From Blastopirellula sp. J2-11 (GTDB lineage Bacteria > Planctomycetota > Planctomycetia > Pirellulales > Pirellulaceae), in assembly GCF_024584705.1 (NCBI RefSeq), contig NZ_CP097384.1, positions 682,001 to 746,000 of the forward strand: 64,000 nt of DNA, given 5' to 3'. The notes beneath the pieces were generated by a model, which was given only the letters and a program-made list of their open reading frames with translations, was not told the origin of the DNA and made no database searches. Within the stretch, counting starts at the first letter, position 1, and each line of letters begins with the position of its first letter. A program made the translations under genes and the position numbers. Shown here in pieces: positions 35,076 to 44,453 of the stretch.

Positions 35076-35192
35076 CGGCAGTTTGCAACTGGTTTGCTGC
35101 TTGCTTTCTGTCGTCGGCACTGTCGCTGAAGGGCCGTGTCGCAGCTATTTTTGTTGCTAGTGCAAGCTTCGATACGTTCTCATTGCAAAATA

Positions 35193-35235
35193 AAAAAAGC
35201 CGCACGGGACTTTGCCCGAGGCGGCTTTCCTTTTG
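35193..35235. terminator. Bidirectional terminator between the 88-aa gene and the symporter operon
   Basis: AAAGCCGC(A)CGGG pairs with CCCG(A)GGCGGCTTT around a short loop; a run of A stands on the left and T-rich sequence on the right, so it can end transcription from both strands. Confidence 0.85.
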
Positions 35236-35252
35236 CGCTTCTAGCGATCGAC

Positions 35253-37121
35253 TTACGGATTGTCGGCTTCGGCGTCGGTTTCGTCGAAGTGAGCCTCGGG
35301 AGCGTGCGAGCCTCGCGGGATTCGCACGTTGTCGACCAGTTGCTGAATCTCTTCCGGCGGCGCCGGAGTCAGCCGGCTGACGACCAACGTCACCACAAAG
35401 TTCAGCATGCAGCCCACGGCTCCAATCGACTCGGGCGAGATTCCGCCTTCGGTCCAATTGGCGAATATCGGCGTGATCAGCGGCTCGCTGAACAGGAACG
35501 GCAGGATCACGTTCGCCTTACAGGCCAAAATATAGCCGCCGGTGAAGACGATTCCGGTGATCATGCCGCAGATCGCTCCTTCGCGATTCGTCCGACGATC
35601 AAAGATCCCCAGGAAGATGATCGGGAAGAAGCTCGCCGCGGCTAGTCCGAATGCGAAAGCGACGACTTCGCCGATAAAACCAGGTTTGATGATCCCAAAG
35701 TATCCAGCGACGACGATGGCCCCCAAAATCATGATGCGACCGACAAGCAACCGCTTCGCTTCCGACGCGTGGGGGTCGACAAAGTGGATATACAAGTCGT
35801 GAGCCATCGAGCTGGAGATCACCAACAGCAGACCAGCGGCCGTACTTAACGCCGCCGCCAAACCGCCGGTCGCGACAATCGCGACGATCCAGCCTGGGAG
35901 GCCGGCGACTTCAGGAGTCGCCAGCACCAGGATATCTTTGTCGATGGTCGCTTCGGCGAAGGTGTCCCCATCTTTCTGGAGCGAGATCACGCCGTCTCCG
36001 TCTTTGTCATCAAAGACGATCAGGTCGGTGATTTGCCAAGAGTTGATCCAGTGGATCGGCGTCTCGGTTCCATCTTCACCGACCGCCGCCAAATGGTAGA
36101 TCTGCGTGCCGGTCTTTTCGCCGTCTTCGTTTTCGCCTTCGTCAATGCTGACGATCTTGGCGCCGTTAAGCGTGCTGAGCAGGTTGTAACGAGCGAACAG
36201 GGCCATCGTCGGCGCCGCCGTGTAAAGCAGCGCGATAAACAACAGCGCCCAACCGGCGCTAAACCGAGCTGCCCGGACGTTGGCGACCGTATAAAAGCGG
36301 ACGATCACGTGCGGCAAGCCGGCGGTGCCGGTCATCAGCGCGAACATCGTGAGAAAGACGTTCAATTGCGAGCGATTGGTGAACGGCTTCGTATAGGCCT
36401 CAAAACCAAGCTCGGCGTGCAGCGCATCGACCCGCTCGTGAATATCGCCGGTCATAAAGCCGATCTGCGGAACGTAATGTCCGGTCAGCATCTTCGATAG
36501 CGCGATCGAGGGAATCAAAAACGCCGCGATCAGGATGAAAAATTGGGCGACCTGCGTCCAGGTAATTCCCTTCATTCCTCCCAGCACGGCGAAGAAGGCG
36601 ACGATCACCATGCCGATCACGACCCCCACTTCGACCTGCACCGCCAGGAAGTGCGAGAAGACCAGTCCGACGCCGCGCATCTGTCCGGCGACGTAGGTGA
36701 TCGAAACGAAGACCGCACACAACGCCGCGACGACGCGAGCGGTCTCGCTGTAATAACGTTTGCCCACAAAGTCGGGCACCGTGTATTGGCCAAACTTGCG
36801 TAAATACGGAGCCAGCAGCAGCGCCAACAGCACGTAACCGCCGGTCCAGCCCAGCAGATAGACCGTGCCGTCATAGCCGCTGGCGGCGATCAGGCCGGTC
36901 ATTGAGAGGAACGACGCCGCACTCATCCAGTCGGCCGCCGTCGCAGCGCCGTTGGCGATCGCCGGCACTCCGCCGCCGGCGACATAAAACTCGCTGGTCT
37001 CTTTCACACGGCTTTTCCAGCCGATGTAGAGATAGATGAAAAACGTGATCGTGACAAAGATGTATGTCCAGACGGCGCCAGACAGCTCGACAAAGCCAAG
37101 CAGAGGGGGGAAGTCATACAT
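35253..37121 (-). CDS. Sodium:solute symporter, large subunit (VC_2705/ActP-like)
   Basis: 622-residue secondary transporter of the SSS family with about 13 membrane helices, closest in layout to the VC_2705-type subfamily, whose members pair with a small DUF4212 protein. The family motif region GGVPAIANGAATAADWMSAASFLSMTG and the later AAALSTAAGLLLVISSSMAHDLY are conserved. Between helices, at about residues 325-400, it carries an extracytoplasmic insert with acidic loops, including an EF-hand-like DDKDGDGVIS. Substrate is likely a small organic anion such as acetate, but this is not decided by sequence. The small subunit gene ends 8 bases upstream; both end at the bidirectional terminator. 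Confidence 0.92.
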   Translation of the reverse strand: MYDFPPLLGFVELSGAVWTYIFVTITFFIYLYIGWKSRVKETSEFYVAGGGVPAIANGAATAADWMSAASFLSMTGLIAASGYDGTVYLLGWTGGYVLLALLLAPYLRKFGQYTVPDFVGKRYYSETARVVAALCAVFVSITYVAGQMRGVGLVFSHFLAVQVEVGVVIGMVIVAFFAVLGGMKGITWTQVAQFFILIAAFLIPSIALSKMLTGHYVPQIGFMTGDIHERVDALHAELGFEAYTKPFTNRSQLNVFLTMFALMTGTAGLPHVIVRFYTVANVRAARFSAGWALLFIALLYTAAPTMALFARYNLLSTLNGAKIVSIDEGENEDGEKTGTQIYHLAAVGEDGTETPIHWINSWQITDLIVFDDKDGDGVISLQKDGDTFAEATIDKDILVLATPEVAGLPGWIVAIVATGGLAAALSTAAGLLLVISSSMAHDLYIHFVDPHASEAKRLLVGRIMILGAIVVAGYFGIIKPGFIGEVVAFAFGLAAASFFPIIFLGIFDRRTNREGAICGMITGIVFTGGYILACKANVILPFLFSEPLITPIFANWTEGGISPESIGAVGCMLNFVVTLVVSRLTPAPPEEIQQLVDNVRIPRGSHAPEAHFDETDAEADNP

Positions 37122-37129
37122 AGTGCGGC

Positions 37130-37417
37130 CTATTCCTTTACCCCGTACTTCTTATCGAGTTGATCCATGATCAACGCGTAAGCGAAGACCAGCACGACAA
37201 AGACGTACATCGCGCCTTGGTGGCCAAACCAGAAGCCCACCGGCAGACTGCCGATATGCCAGGCGTTTAGCTGCTCGACAAAGAAGACCGAACAGCCGAA
37301 AGAGACGACTGCCCAGATGATCATCATGATCACAATGACGACCAGATTGGCGCGCCAGTAAGCAATATTGGGGCGCGCAACAGCGGCCGGAGGTTGTTCA
37401 TCAGAGGGGGCTGACAT
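37130..37417 (-). CDS. Sodium:solute symporter, small subunit (DUF4212)
   Basis: A 95-residue membrane protein with two hydrophobic helices (about 25-45 and 65-85) and conserved blocks YWRANLVVI, WHIGSLPVGFWFGHQGAMYVF and YALIMDQLDKKYGV, which define DUF4212. It is found next to, and thought to work with, the large symporter subunit that follows 8 bases downstream. First gene of the pair; ATG at 37417. Confidence 0.93.
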   Translation of the reverse strand: MSAPSDEQPPAAVARPNIAYWRANLVVIVIMMIIWAVVSFGCSVFFVEQLNAWHIGSLPVGFWFGHQGAMYVFVVLVFAYALIMDQLDKKYGVKE

Positions 37418-37928
37418 GCGTAATCCTAAACGACAAGAAATTCAGAGACTTTTTGAATTTGCGCCGTCTAGGGGAATCGAAGAGCCGCCCTGTGTCAAGT
37501 AGCGGGGCCGTTTTCGGGCGAAAAGGGGTGAAGTGTTGCTGCAAGAAAGAATCAAAGGAAAGTGTTGGATAAGCGTCCTTACCTGATTGGTCTCTAGCAG
37601 CAACTCAGCTCCGTTCTAGCGTCACTTGTCCAATGATCGCCCAGATTGCGACGAACGCAATTCCGAGCCAAGCATGGAGAATATCGATAGGCATTGCGTC
37701 TCCAACCGTAGTGGTCAGCGTTAGCCCATCCGTGTCCGAACTTCACCCGTCCGTGGCAGAAGATGGTATCGACACGGACCGACTCGCTTTTCGCGAAAAA
37801 GATCGCGCGACGTTACAGCCGTGATAGCATGCGTGCCAAGACCAGGCGGCGACGGTTCTCCATCCGCTACAGCTTCTGCTCTGTGGGACGAGTCGTTTCG
37901 GTCGTAATGGATGTAGCGGACGACCGTT
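37418..37928. other. Gene-free stretch upstream of the symporter operon
   Basis: About 510 bases between the symporter start and the pgk terminator. Open frames in it have no coding character. I see no repeat or RNA gene. Confidence 0.45.
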
Positions 37929-37958
37929 AAAAAAGGACGCCCCCATCGGAGGCGTCCT
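37929..37958 (-). terminator. Rho-independent terminator of pgk
   Basis: Read on the minus strand, AGGACGCC and GGCGTCCT form an 8-bp stem with a 9-base loop followed by a run of T residues (the A-run at 37929-37934). It lies 30 bases past the pgk stop codon. Confidence 0.9.
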
Positions 37959-37987
37959 GCTTCGCGTTTTCGTGCCGCTGCGCTGAT

Positions 37988-39175
<1,188 letters not shown>

Positions 39176-39317
39176 AGAGCTTCTCTCGTAACGGGGGTGG
39201 AATCTTGGGGGGCGAATCAACGCCCTAGTTGCGCAATTTATCACTCGCGAAACCGCCACTTTACCCGCGCTCGCCAAGCGAGGAAAGCGGCCGCTGTTTG
39301 CGTGCAACTGGCAACGA

Positions 39318-39366
39318 AAAAAGCTCACCTAATGCGGGAAAAACTTCCCGCCTGCCGAGATTGCGG
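39318..39366 (+). repeat. Diverged direct repeat, copy 1
   Basis: A 49-base stretch that recurs at 40126-40174 with 38 of 49 identical positions and no gap. It spans a hairpin GCGGGAAAAACTTCCCGC in this copy, which is decayed in the other. Origin unknown; it may be the remnant of a mobile or duplicated sequence. Confidence 0.55.
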
Positions 39367-39409
39367 AATCCGTCTTGTCGACGGAATGCGGCAACCGTCA
39401 CAATAGCCC

Positions 39410-39490
39410 GAGTGCGTTTTGAAGTTGCGACTTTTCGAACCAAGCGAACACCAGCCAGAGGCGCAAGCCGATGGAATGCGGCAGGACATT
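39410..39490 (-). repeat. Decayed partial copy of the ACACTAGCCCG palindromic element
   Basis: On the minus strand this stretch reads CCGCATTCCATCGG.., CTTGCGCC, GCTGGTGTT, then GCTTGGTTCGAA and CAACTTCAAAACGC. It matches, with mismatches, the right arm and the right flank of the palindromic elements at 41155-41295 and 58585-58720. Only this half is recognisable. Confidence 0.5.
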
Positions 39491-39660
39491 TCGGATAGGA
39501 CCGGACCGCATCGCATTTTTTCGAGTCGAAACCTGGGACAGGACAGGCCCTCTGGTTTTTCGGATCAAAACCTTGGACTGGACCGGACTGCTGTTTTTTC
39601 GGATCGAAACCTTGGACTGGACCGCTGTTTTCTCGGACTGAAACCTTGGACCGGACTGCA
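39480..39660 (+). repeat. Short tandem repeat array
   Basis: Four imperfect units begin at 39521, 39560, 39599 and 39633 (spacing 39, 39 and 34). Each has TCGGATCGAAACCTTGGACT or a variant followed by GGACCG and a T-run. A further CTTGGACTGGACCG lies at about 39755, beyond the inverted repeat at 39667. Not coding; too irregular and too short for CRISPR. Confidence 0.75.
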
Positions 39661-39666
39661 CTATGG

Positions 39667-39723
39667 GAATGTCTAATCAAGATAGGACCAACAACATCGC
39701 TCGTCATTCTTGATTAGACATTC
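39667..39723. repeat. Inverted repeat with perfect 16-bp arms
   Basis: GAATGTCTAATCAAGA (39667-39682) returns inverted at 39708-39723 with a 25-base loop. It interrupts the tandem array, as the array motif resumes about 30 bases later. It may be a small insertion or a hairpin-forming element. Confidence 0.65.
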
Positions 39724-40125
39724 GTTCTTAGAAATTAGTCATTCACCCTCTCCTTGGACTGGACCGCACCACGTCGTTTTTTCTGGGGGGACCATCGGGT
39801 CTGATAGCGACCAAGAGATCTCTCCCACTGCGCGCAGCGCGATCGCAAGGTCGCCATGGTACGCGACCAGGAATTGGGAGCCGAGCGCGCAGCAACAAAC
39901 TTCCATCCCTGCTGTTTTTAGGAAGAGTGAAAGTGTTGGCGGCACGCCCGCAGTAATGTTTGCCGTTGCAAAATGTGTTACAAGATAGTAACGAAAGAGT
40001 GAATTTTTGTCAAGTCTTGATGCCAGACCAGAAGCAGCCGATCACTTGGTGTCACCGCTTTGAAGGCATGCTCTTCTCACGAAGACGCGATAAGAGCTCG
40101 GGCGCCGGTGCGTAATTCAAATCTC
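39724..40125. other. Gene-free part of the repeat island
   Basis: AT-richer sequence between repeat blocks. One more copy of the array core lies near 39755. I see no gene and no RNA gene. Confidence 0.4.
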
Positions 40126-40174
40126 AAAAAGCTTACCCAATCTGGGATAAACCTCTCACCTGCCGATATAGTGG
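40126..40174 (+). repeat. Diverged direct repeat, copy 2
   Basis: Second copy of the 49-base repeat at 39318-39366 (38 of 49 positions identical). It lies just upstream of the truncated frame at 40220. Confidence 0.55.
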
Positions 40175-40419
40175 AGGCGCACCGAGAATTTCCGTTCTTT
40201 GTTGAACCCCAGAACTCTGATGTCTCTCTCGCAGCAACCGCCGCTTCCGCCGGATGAAGAGGGAGAGAATTGGGAGCCAACGCAGCCTGTCGTGCCAGAG
40301 TCGTCGGCTTCGCCAGTTCGCTATTCCCGGGCGCGGTTGATCCTAGCCGTCGCGCTGGCTCCGCTTCCGCTATGGTTGATTGATCCGAAGCAATCGCTTA
40401 GCGGCGTCAGTGCGTGTAG

Positions 40420-40437
40420 GTCAGGCCTTGGCCTGAC
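40420..40437. repeat. GTCAGGCC palindrome, copy 1
   Basis: GTCAGGCC-TT-GGCCTGAC, with perfect 8-bp arms. It is the exact reverse complement of the core at 40454-40471. Confidence 0.8.
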
Positions 40438-40448
40438 GACGCGACGGT

Positions 40449-40476
40449 CAAAAGTCAGGCCAAGGCCTGACTTTTG
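40449..40476. repeat. GTCAGGCC palindrome, copy 2 with longer arms
   Basis: 13-bp perfect arms around a central AA; the core at 40454-40471 is the reverse complement of copy 1. The two copies are 11 bases apart (12 from core to extended arm start), so they can also pair with one another. Confidence 0.8.
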
Positions 40477-40502
40477 AAGTTGCGCAATTTCCCGGTTGGC
40501 CG

Positions 40503-40519
40503 CGATAGCTCCGCTATCG
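40503..40519. repeat. Small hairpin CGATAGC / GCTATCG
   Basis: Perfect 7-bp arms with a 3-base loop, 27 bases after the twin palindromes and part of the same repeat island. Confidence 0.5.
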
Positions 40520-40634
40520 GGGCGGCGCAGCCGTAAGAGGCATTGGTTCCTGGTAAGCAGTTCGAGGCCATTTCGCCATTTTAAACGGCGCGGCAACCAC
40601 CGCTGTCAGGTCCGACCACGGCTCGATGCCTCCT

Positions 40635-41261
40635 ACGGAACACTAGCCCGCCAGCGCCAGCGAGGGAATGCGGCTGGCCACTTCAAACCGTGTTAGGATC
40701 GCCCACCCTATTCCCTCGCTTGCGCAACGGGCTAGTGTTCTGTCAAACCGCTATTTTCGGCTTCCACGAAATCAGCCGCACGGCGTTAGCCGCGGTTTCT
40801 GTTACCAATTGTCTTTCGCAAATGAGTTCCCATCAGAAACCGGTGCTAACGCACTACGGCTAATAAAATCATGGCGCCTGAAAATTGTCGCGTGACGGAA
40901 CACTAGCCCGCCAGCGCCAGCGAGGGAATGCGGCTGGCCACTTCAAACCGTGTTAGGATCGCCCACCCTATTCCCTCGCTTGCGCAGCGGGCTAGTGTTC
41001 TGTCAAACCGCTATTTTCGGCTTCCACGAAATCAGCCGCACGGCGTTAGCCGCGGTTTCTGTCACTAATTGTCTTTCGCAAATGAGTTCCCACCAGAAAC
41101 CGGTGCTAACGCACTACGGCTAATAAGAACATGGCGCCCGAAAATTGTCGCGTGACGCAACACTAGCCCGCCAGCGCCAGCGAGGGAAATGCGGCTGGAT
41201 ACTTCAAACCGTGTTAGGATCGCCCGCCCTATTCCCTCGCTTGCGCTGGCGGGCTAGTGTT
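40635..41261. repeat. 260-bp tandem repeat, about 2.4 copies, built of two palindromic elements
   Basis: Copies start at 40635, 40895 and 41155 (period exactly 260); the third ends after about 107 bases. Copies 1 and 2 are nearly identical. Each unit contains element A (about 98 bases, ends ACACTAGCCCG and CGGGCTAGTGT, inner GCGAGGGAAT/ATTCCCTCGC) and element B, an imperfect palindrome whose inner arms are CGTTAGCCGCGGTTTCTG and CAGAAACCGGTGCTAACG (16 of 18 paired). No coding function. Near-identity shows recent tandem duplication. Confidence 0.92.
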
Positions 41262-41415
41262 TGCTTGGTTCGAAATAGCGCAATCTCAAAACTCGCGTAG
41301 CGGGCTAAGAAGCAAGACGCTCGGTCGTACGCCTTCGAAAGCAAAAAAGGTGCGTCCAGACGCACCTTGCCAACTCTTCTCCGCTTTCCGCTTTCCCGTT
41401 TCCGCTTTTCTTCCC

Positions 41416-41826
41416 TTACCCGCACTCGCGGCAATGTCCTTTGAGCAGCACTTCGGTGATGTCAGTGTAGGTCTTCTTATTGGTCGCTTTCAGCTTGATG
41501 TCGACATCATCCATGCAGGTCACTTTGCCGCAGGTGACGCACATAAAGTGAGGGTGTTCGGTCCCTTCGTCTTGTGATTCACCGCGGCGAAACTCAAATC
41601 GCCAGGTATGGTCGCCAACGTCGAAGCGAGAGAGGAGACCCGCTTCGGCCAGTTCGACCAGGCTGCGATAGATCGTCGATTTGTCGTAGCCGTGCGCGTC
41701 TAATTCTTCGGCGACTTCGGCGTGCGACAGCGGCGTGGTGGCGGACGAAAGATATTGCAGCACGCTCAAGCGACACGATGTTCCGCGCAGACCTGCGCCG
41801 CGGACCATCTCGCGAGCTTCGCTCAT
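41416..41826 (-). CDS. Fur-family metalloregulator
   Basis: Ferric-uptake-type repressor, 136 residues from the ATG at 41826 (a GTG at 41850 would add eight). The winged helix includes LSHAEVAEELDAHGYDKSTIYRSLVELAEAGL, and the dimerisation domain has HPHFMCVTCGKV and the C-terminal CREC, giving the two Cys-x-x-Cys pairs of the structural zinc site, with regulatory-site His in the FRRGE..EHPHF region. Gene order arsR-zntA-fur on one strand suggests a zinc role (Zur-like) rather than iron, but sequence alone cannot tell Fur from Zur or PerR. It begins 46-70 bases after zntA. Confidence 0.88.
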   Translation of the reverse strand: MSEAREMVRGAGLRGTSCRLSVLQYLSSATTPLSHAEVAEELDAHGYDKSTIYRSLVELAEAGLLSRFDVGDHTWRFEFRRGESQDEGTEHPHFMCVTCGKVTCMDDVDIKLKATNKKTYTDITEVLLKGHCRECG

Positions 41827-41895
41827 GGTGATTTCGGTGATCTTCGCCACGGTTGTCGTCCTTCTGATACTTCTCAATGGATAATCGTCGAATGT

Positions 41896-44112
41896 TTACT
41901 TTTGATTGGATTTGAGCAGCCGCAAACTGTTGGCGATCACGAGCAGCGAGACGCCGGTGTCGGCGATGATCGCCAGCCACAGGTTGGTCATACCGAAAAT
42001 CGCCAGCAGTACAAAAATGGCCTTCACGCAAAGCGCGAACGCGATGTTGAATTGAATCATCTGCAAAGTCCGCCGCGCCAGGCCGACCAGCCAGGGGAGC
42101 TTGTTGATCTCGTCGGACATCAGCGCGATGTCGGCCGTTTCGATCGCGGCGTCGGCGCCGATCGCCCCCATGGCGATGCCGACATCGGCGGCCGCGAGCG
42201 CTGGCCCGTCGTTAACGCCGTCGCCGATCATCGCGATCACCCCTACGCCGCGCAGCTGACGAACCGCGGCGATCTTGTCTTGCGGAAGTTGCTCGCCGCG
42301 CCAACTGTCAACGCCGACCTCGGCGGCCACTTGTTGGACCGCCGCGTTGTTGTCGCCGGAGATCACCGCGACATCTTTCACGCCCAGCTTGTGCAGTTGG
42401 GCGATCACGTCGGCGGCGCCGGCTCGAATTTGGTCGCCGAGCACGATCAGCCCGAGCAACTCTTGTTCTCTGCCGACCACGACCAGCGAACCAATTCCGA
42501 CGGAACTCGCGGCGGTTTGCAGTGGTTCCTGATCGTTGAGTCGCTCGCGCGCCATTGCAGGGCTGCCGACCCAAGCCGGCGCGCCATCGACGCCGCCGCT
42601 GGCGCCGCGGCCTGCGATCTCGACAAAGTCGTTCGGTTCGACCAGCGTCAGGCCGCGCTCTTTGGCTGCTTGAACAATTGCCGTCGCCAGGGGGTGATTG
42701 CTTTGTTGCTCGAGCGAAGCGGCGATTCGCAGCACTTCACTTTCGTCGTAGCCGTTTTGGGCGGCGACTTGCGTCACGGCAGGGACGCCGGTGGTGATCG
42801 TGCCGGTCTTATCCATCGCCAACACGTCGACGCGGCCGAAGGTTTCCAACGCCAGGCCTCCTTTGATCAGCACGCCGTTGCGCGCCGCGGCGGTCAAGCC
42901 GCAGATGATGCTGACCGGCGTCGCGATCACCAAAGCGCAAGGACACGCGATCACCAGCAAGATCAAGCCGTTGTAGAACCATTCGGTCGCCAGGGCCCAG
43001 GTCAACTCTTGGGTCATGCCCAATACCAGCGTCGGCAAAATCATCACCGCCGCGGCCAGGATCATCATCAACGGCGTGTAGTAAGCCGAGAATTTTTCGA
43101 CCCATTGTTGGCTGGGAGCGCGTTGTTTGTGCGCGTCGTCGATCATCTTGGCGATGCGATCGAGCATCGTGTCGCCGGCGGCGTGCGTCACTTCAAACTG
43201 AAACGACGAGCCGCCGTTGATCGTGCCGGCGTAGATTTCGTCGCCGACGTTCTTTTCGACAGGGATCGATTCGCCGGTGACCGGCGCTTGATTGATTGCC
43301 GGCGAACCGGAAGTGATCACGCCGTCCAACGGCGCTCGTTCGCCCGGTTTCACCAGGCAGATTTGTCCGACGTTGATTTCGGCGAGCGGTTTCTCTTTCC
43401 AGTCGTCGCTGCAACAGCGGACATGCGCCGTCGGCGGCGTTTGCGTCATCAGGTCCGAAATCGAGCGCCGCGCTCGGGCGATGCTCCATTGTTCCAGCAG
43501 TAGCGAGAGCGAAAACAGAAACGCGACCATCGCCGCTTCAAAAAAGTCGGTCAGCAGACATGCGCCGAGAATCGCAACGCACATCAAGACGTTCATATCG
43601 GCGCGAAAGTGTCGCGCCGACATCAGCGCCTTGGGAGCGACATACCAAGCGCCGCTGATTGCGCCGAGCAGATAGAGCGCGGCGACGATGTAAGAGGTAA
43701 AGGGAATCGCTTCGGCAGGAAATAGTTCTCCTTCCAACGCCGCCAATAAGCTGCCTGCGGTGACCGCATGCATGACAAATCCGGCGATGATAAAGAGGGC
43801 CGCCACCGCCGTGGCGATCTCTTTGCCGCGCGTCAGGCTCGCTTGTTGAACGTCGCTTTGTCCCCCTTTGCGAAACGGCTTGGCGGTCATCCCCAAGTTG
43901 ACGACGGCGTCGACCAGTTGCTCGTAGGTTAAATGGCGATCGTCATAGGCGACGTCCATTCGTCCGCTGAGGACGTCAAAGTCGAGTTGCTCGATCCCGG
44001 CGACCGGCTCGAGGCCGACGCGCAGTTGGCGCACTTCTTCGGCGCAGTCGAGTTCGGGGACATGCAGGCTGACCCGTTGGAGCGCGACGTCGGGGATTTG
44101 CTGCGTGCTCAT
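41896..44112 (-). CDS. zntA: Zn/Cd/Pb-exporting P1B-type ATPase, ZntA-like
   Basis: 738-residue metal pump. A degenerate HMA domain occupies the first 80 residues (VPELDCAEEVRQLRVGL; only one Cys of the usual CxxC). The transport motif is C-P-C in IACPCALVIATPVSI; phosphorylation site DKTGTITTG, HP locus SNHPLATAI and GDGVNDGPAL follow. The last helices contain the Lys (ALCVKAIF) and Asp (IIADTGVSLLVIANSLRLL) that mark the P1B-2 subgroup exporting Zn(II), Cd(II) and Pb(II). It overlaps its ArsR regulator gene by four bases, so it is translated from the same message and controlled by the operator at 44454-44494. Confidence 0.94.
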   Translation of the reverse strand: MSTQQIPDVALQRVSLHVPELDCAEEVRQLRVGLEPVAGIEQLDFDVLSGRMDVAYDDRHLTYEQLVDAVVNLGMTAKPFRKGGQSDVQQASLTRGKEIATAVAALFIIAGFVMHAVTAGSLLAALEGELFPAEAIPFTSYIVAALYLLGAISGAWYVAPKALMSARHFRADMNVLMCVAILGACLLTDFFEAAMVAFLFSLSLLLEQWSIARARRSISDLMTQTPPTAHVRCCSDDWKEKPLAEINVGQICLVKPGERAPLDGVITSGSPAINQAPVTGESIPVEKNVGDEIYAGTINGGSSFQFEVTHAAGDTMLDRIAKMIDDAHKQRAPSQQWVEKFSAYYTPLMMILAAAVMILPTLVLGMTQELTWALATEWFYNGLILLVIACPCALVIATPVSIICGLTAAARNGVLIKGGLALETFGRVDVLAMDKTGTITTGVPAVTQVAAQNGYDESEVLRIAASLEQQSNHPLATAIVQAAKERGLTLVEPNDFVEIAGRGASGGVDGAPAWVGSPAMARERLNDQEPLQTAASSVGIGSLVVVGREQELLGLIVLGDQIRAGAADVIAQLHKLGVKDVAVISGDNNAAVQQVAAEVGVDSWRGEQLPQDKIAAVRQLRGVGVIAMIGDGVNDGPALAAADVGIAMGAIGADAAIETADIALMSDEINKLPWLVGLARRTLQMIQFNIAFALCVKAIFVLLAIFGMTNLWLAIIADTGVSLLVIANSLRLLKSNQK

Positions 44113-44447
44113 GAGGATTCCTCGGCGTGCGCCAGCGCGTTGATCACCAAAGCGGCGATATGGTCGTCATCCAGTTGATAATAGACGTGTTTCCCTTCGC
44201 GGCGAGCGCGAACGATCCGCTCTTGCTTCAACCGCTTTAGACGCTGCGAAACGGCTGGCAAACTGTCGTTGACCAGCTCGGCCAATTGCGAAACGCACAA
44301 TTCACGATGAATTAATAATGCGGCCAGATGCAGCCGAGCCGGATCTCCCAACGCATGAAAGAGGGACGCGGCGCTGATGCGCGCCTGATCATCCTGGACC
44401 AAGTCCTCGGTATCTTCCGCGATATTTTCGTTGGGGAGGGTTGCCAT
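44109..44447 (-). CDS. ArsR/SmtB-family metal-sensing repressor
   Basis: 112-residue winged-helix repressor that leaves DNA on metal binding. It has LFHALGDPARLHLAALL and ELCVSQLAELVNDSLPAVSQRLKRL, the family DNA-binding helices, including the Cys of the ELCV motif. The C-terminal helix DDDHIAALVINALAHAEE supplies Asp, His, His and Glu in the alpha-5 pattern of zinc-responsive SmtB/CzrA types. It is the first gene of the arsR-zntA-fur operon and overlaps zntA by four bases. A palindromic operator lies directly upstream. Zinc or cadmium specificity is inferred. Confidence 0.93.
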   Translation of the reverse strand: MATLPNENIAEDTEDLVQDDQARISAASLFHALGDPARLHLAALLIHRELCVSQLAELVNDSLPAVSQRLKRLKQERIVRARREGKHVYYQLDDDHIAALVINALAHAEESS

Positions 44448-44453
44448 GCGCCG

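Larger units (their letters stand above)
40220..40477 (+). pseudogene. Probable gene remnant cut by palindromes
   Basis: From the ATG at 40220 the translation begins with a Pro/Glu-rich cytoplasmic stretch and one hydrophobic helix (about 37-52), like the start of a membrane protein, up to about residue 60. It then runs into the twin palindromes at 40420-40476, where the translation turns Arg-rich and stops inside the second palindrome. It may be the 5' part of a gene truncated by repeat insertion. It could also be a chance frame; I know no homologue. Confidence 0.3.

Noticed and set aside
39480-39660. Tandem array considered as a CRISPR
   Set aside because: Units are imperfect, adjacent without unique spacers, and no cas gene is near.
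40635-41261. 260-bp array considered as a replication origin or phage attachment site
   Set aside because: No DnaA-box cluster, no dnaA/dnaN and no integrase; composition is that of two palindromic elements.
41722-43503. Plus-strand open frame of 593 codons opposite zntA
   Set aside because: Arg/Asp/His/Gln-rich shadow; the minus strand carries all P-type ATPase motifs.
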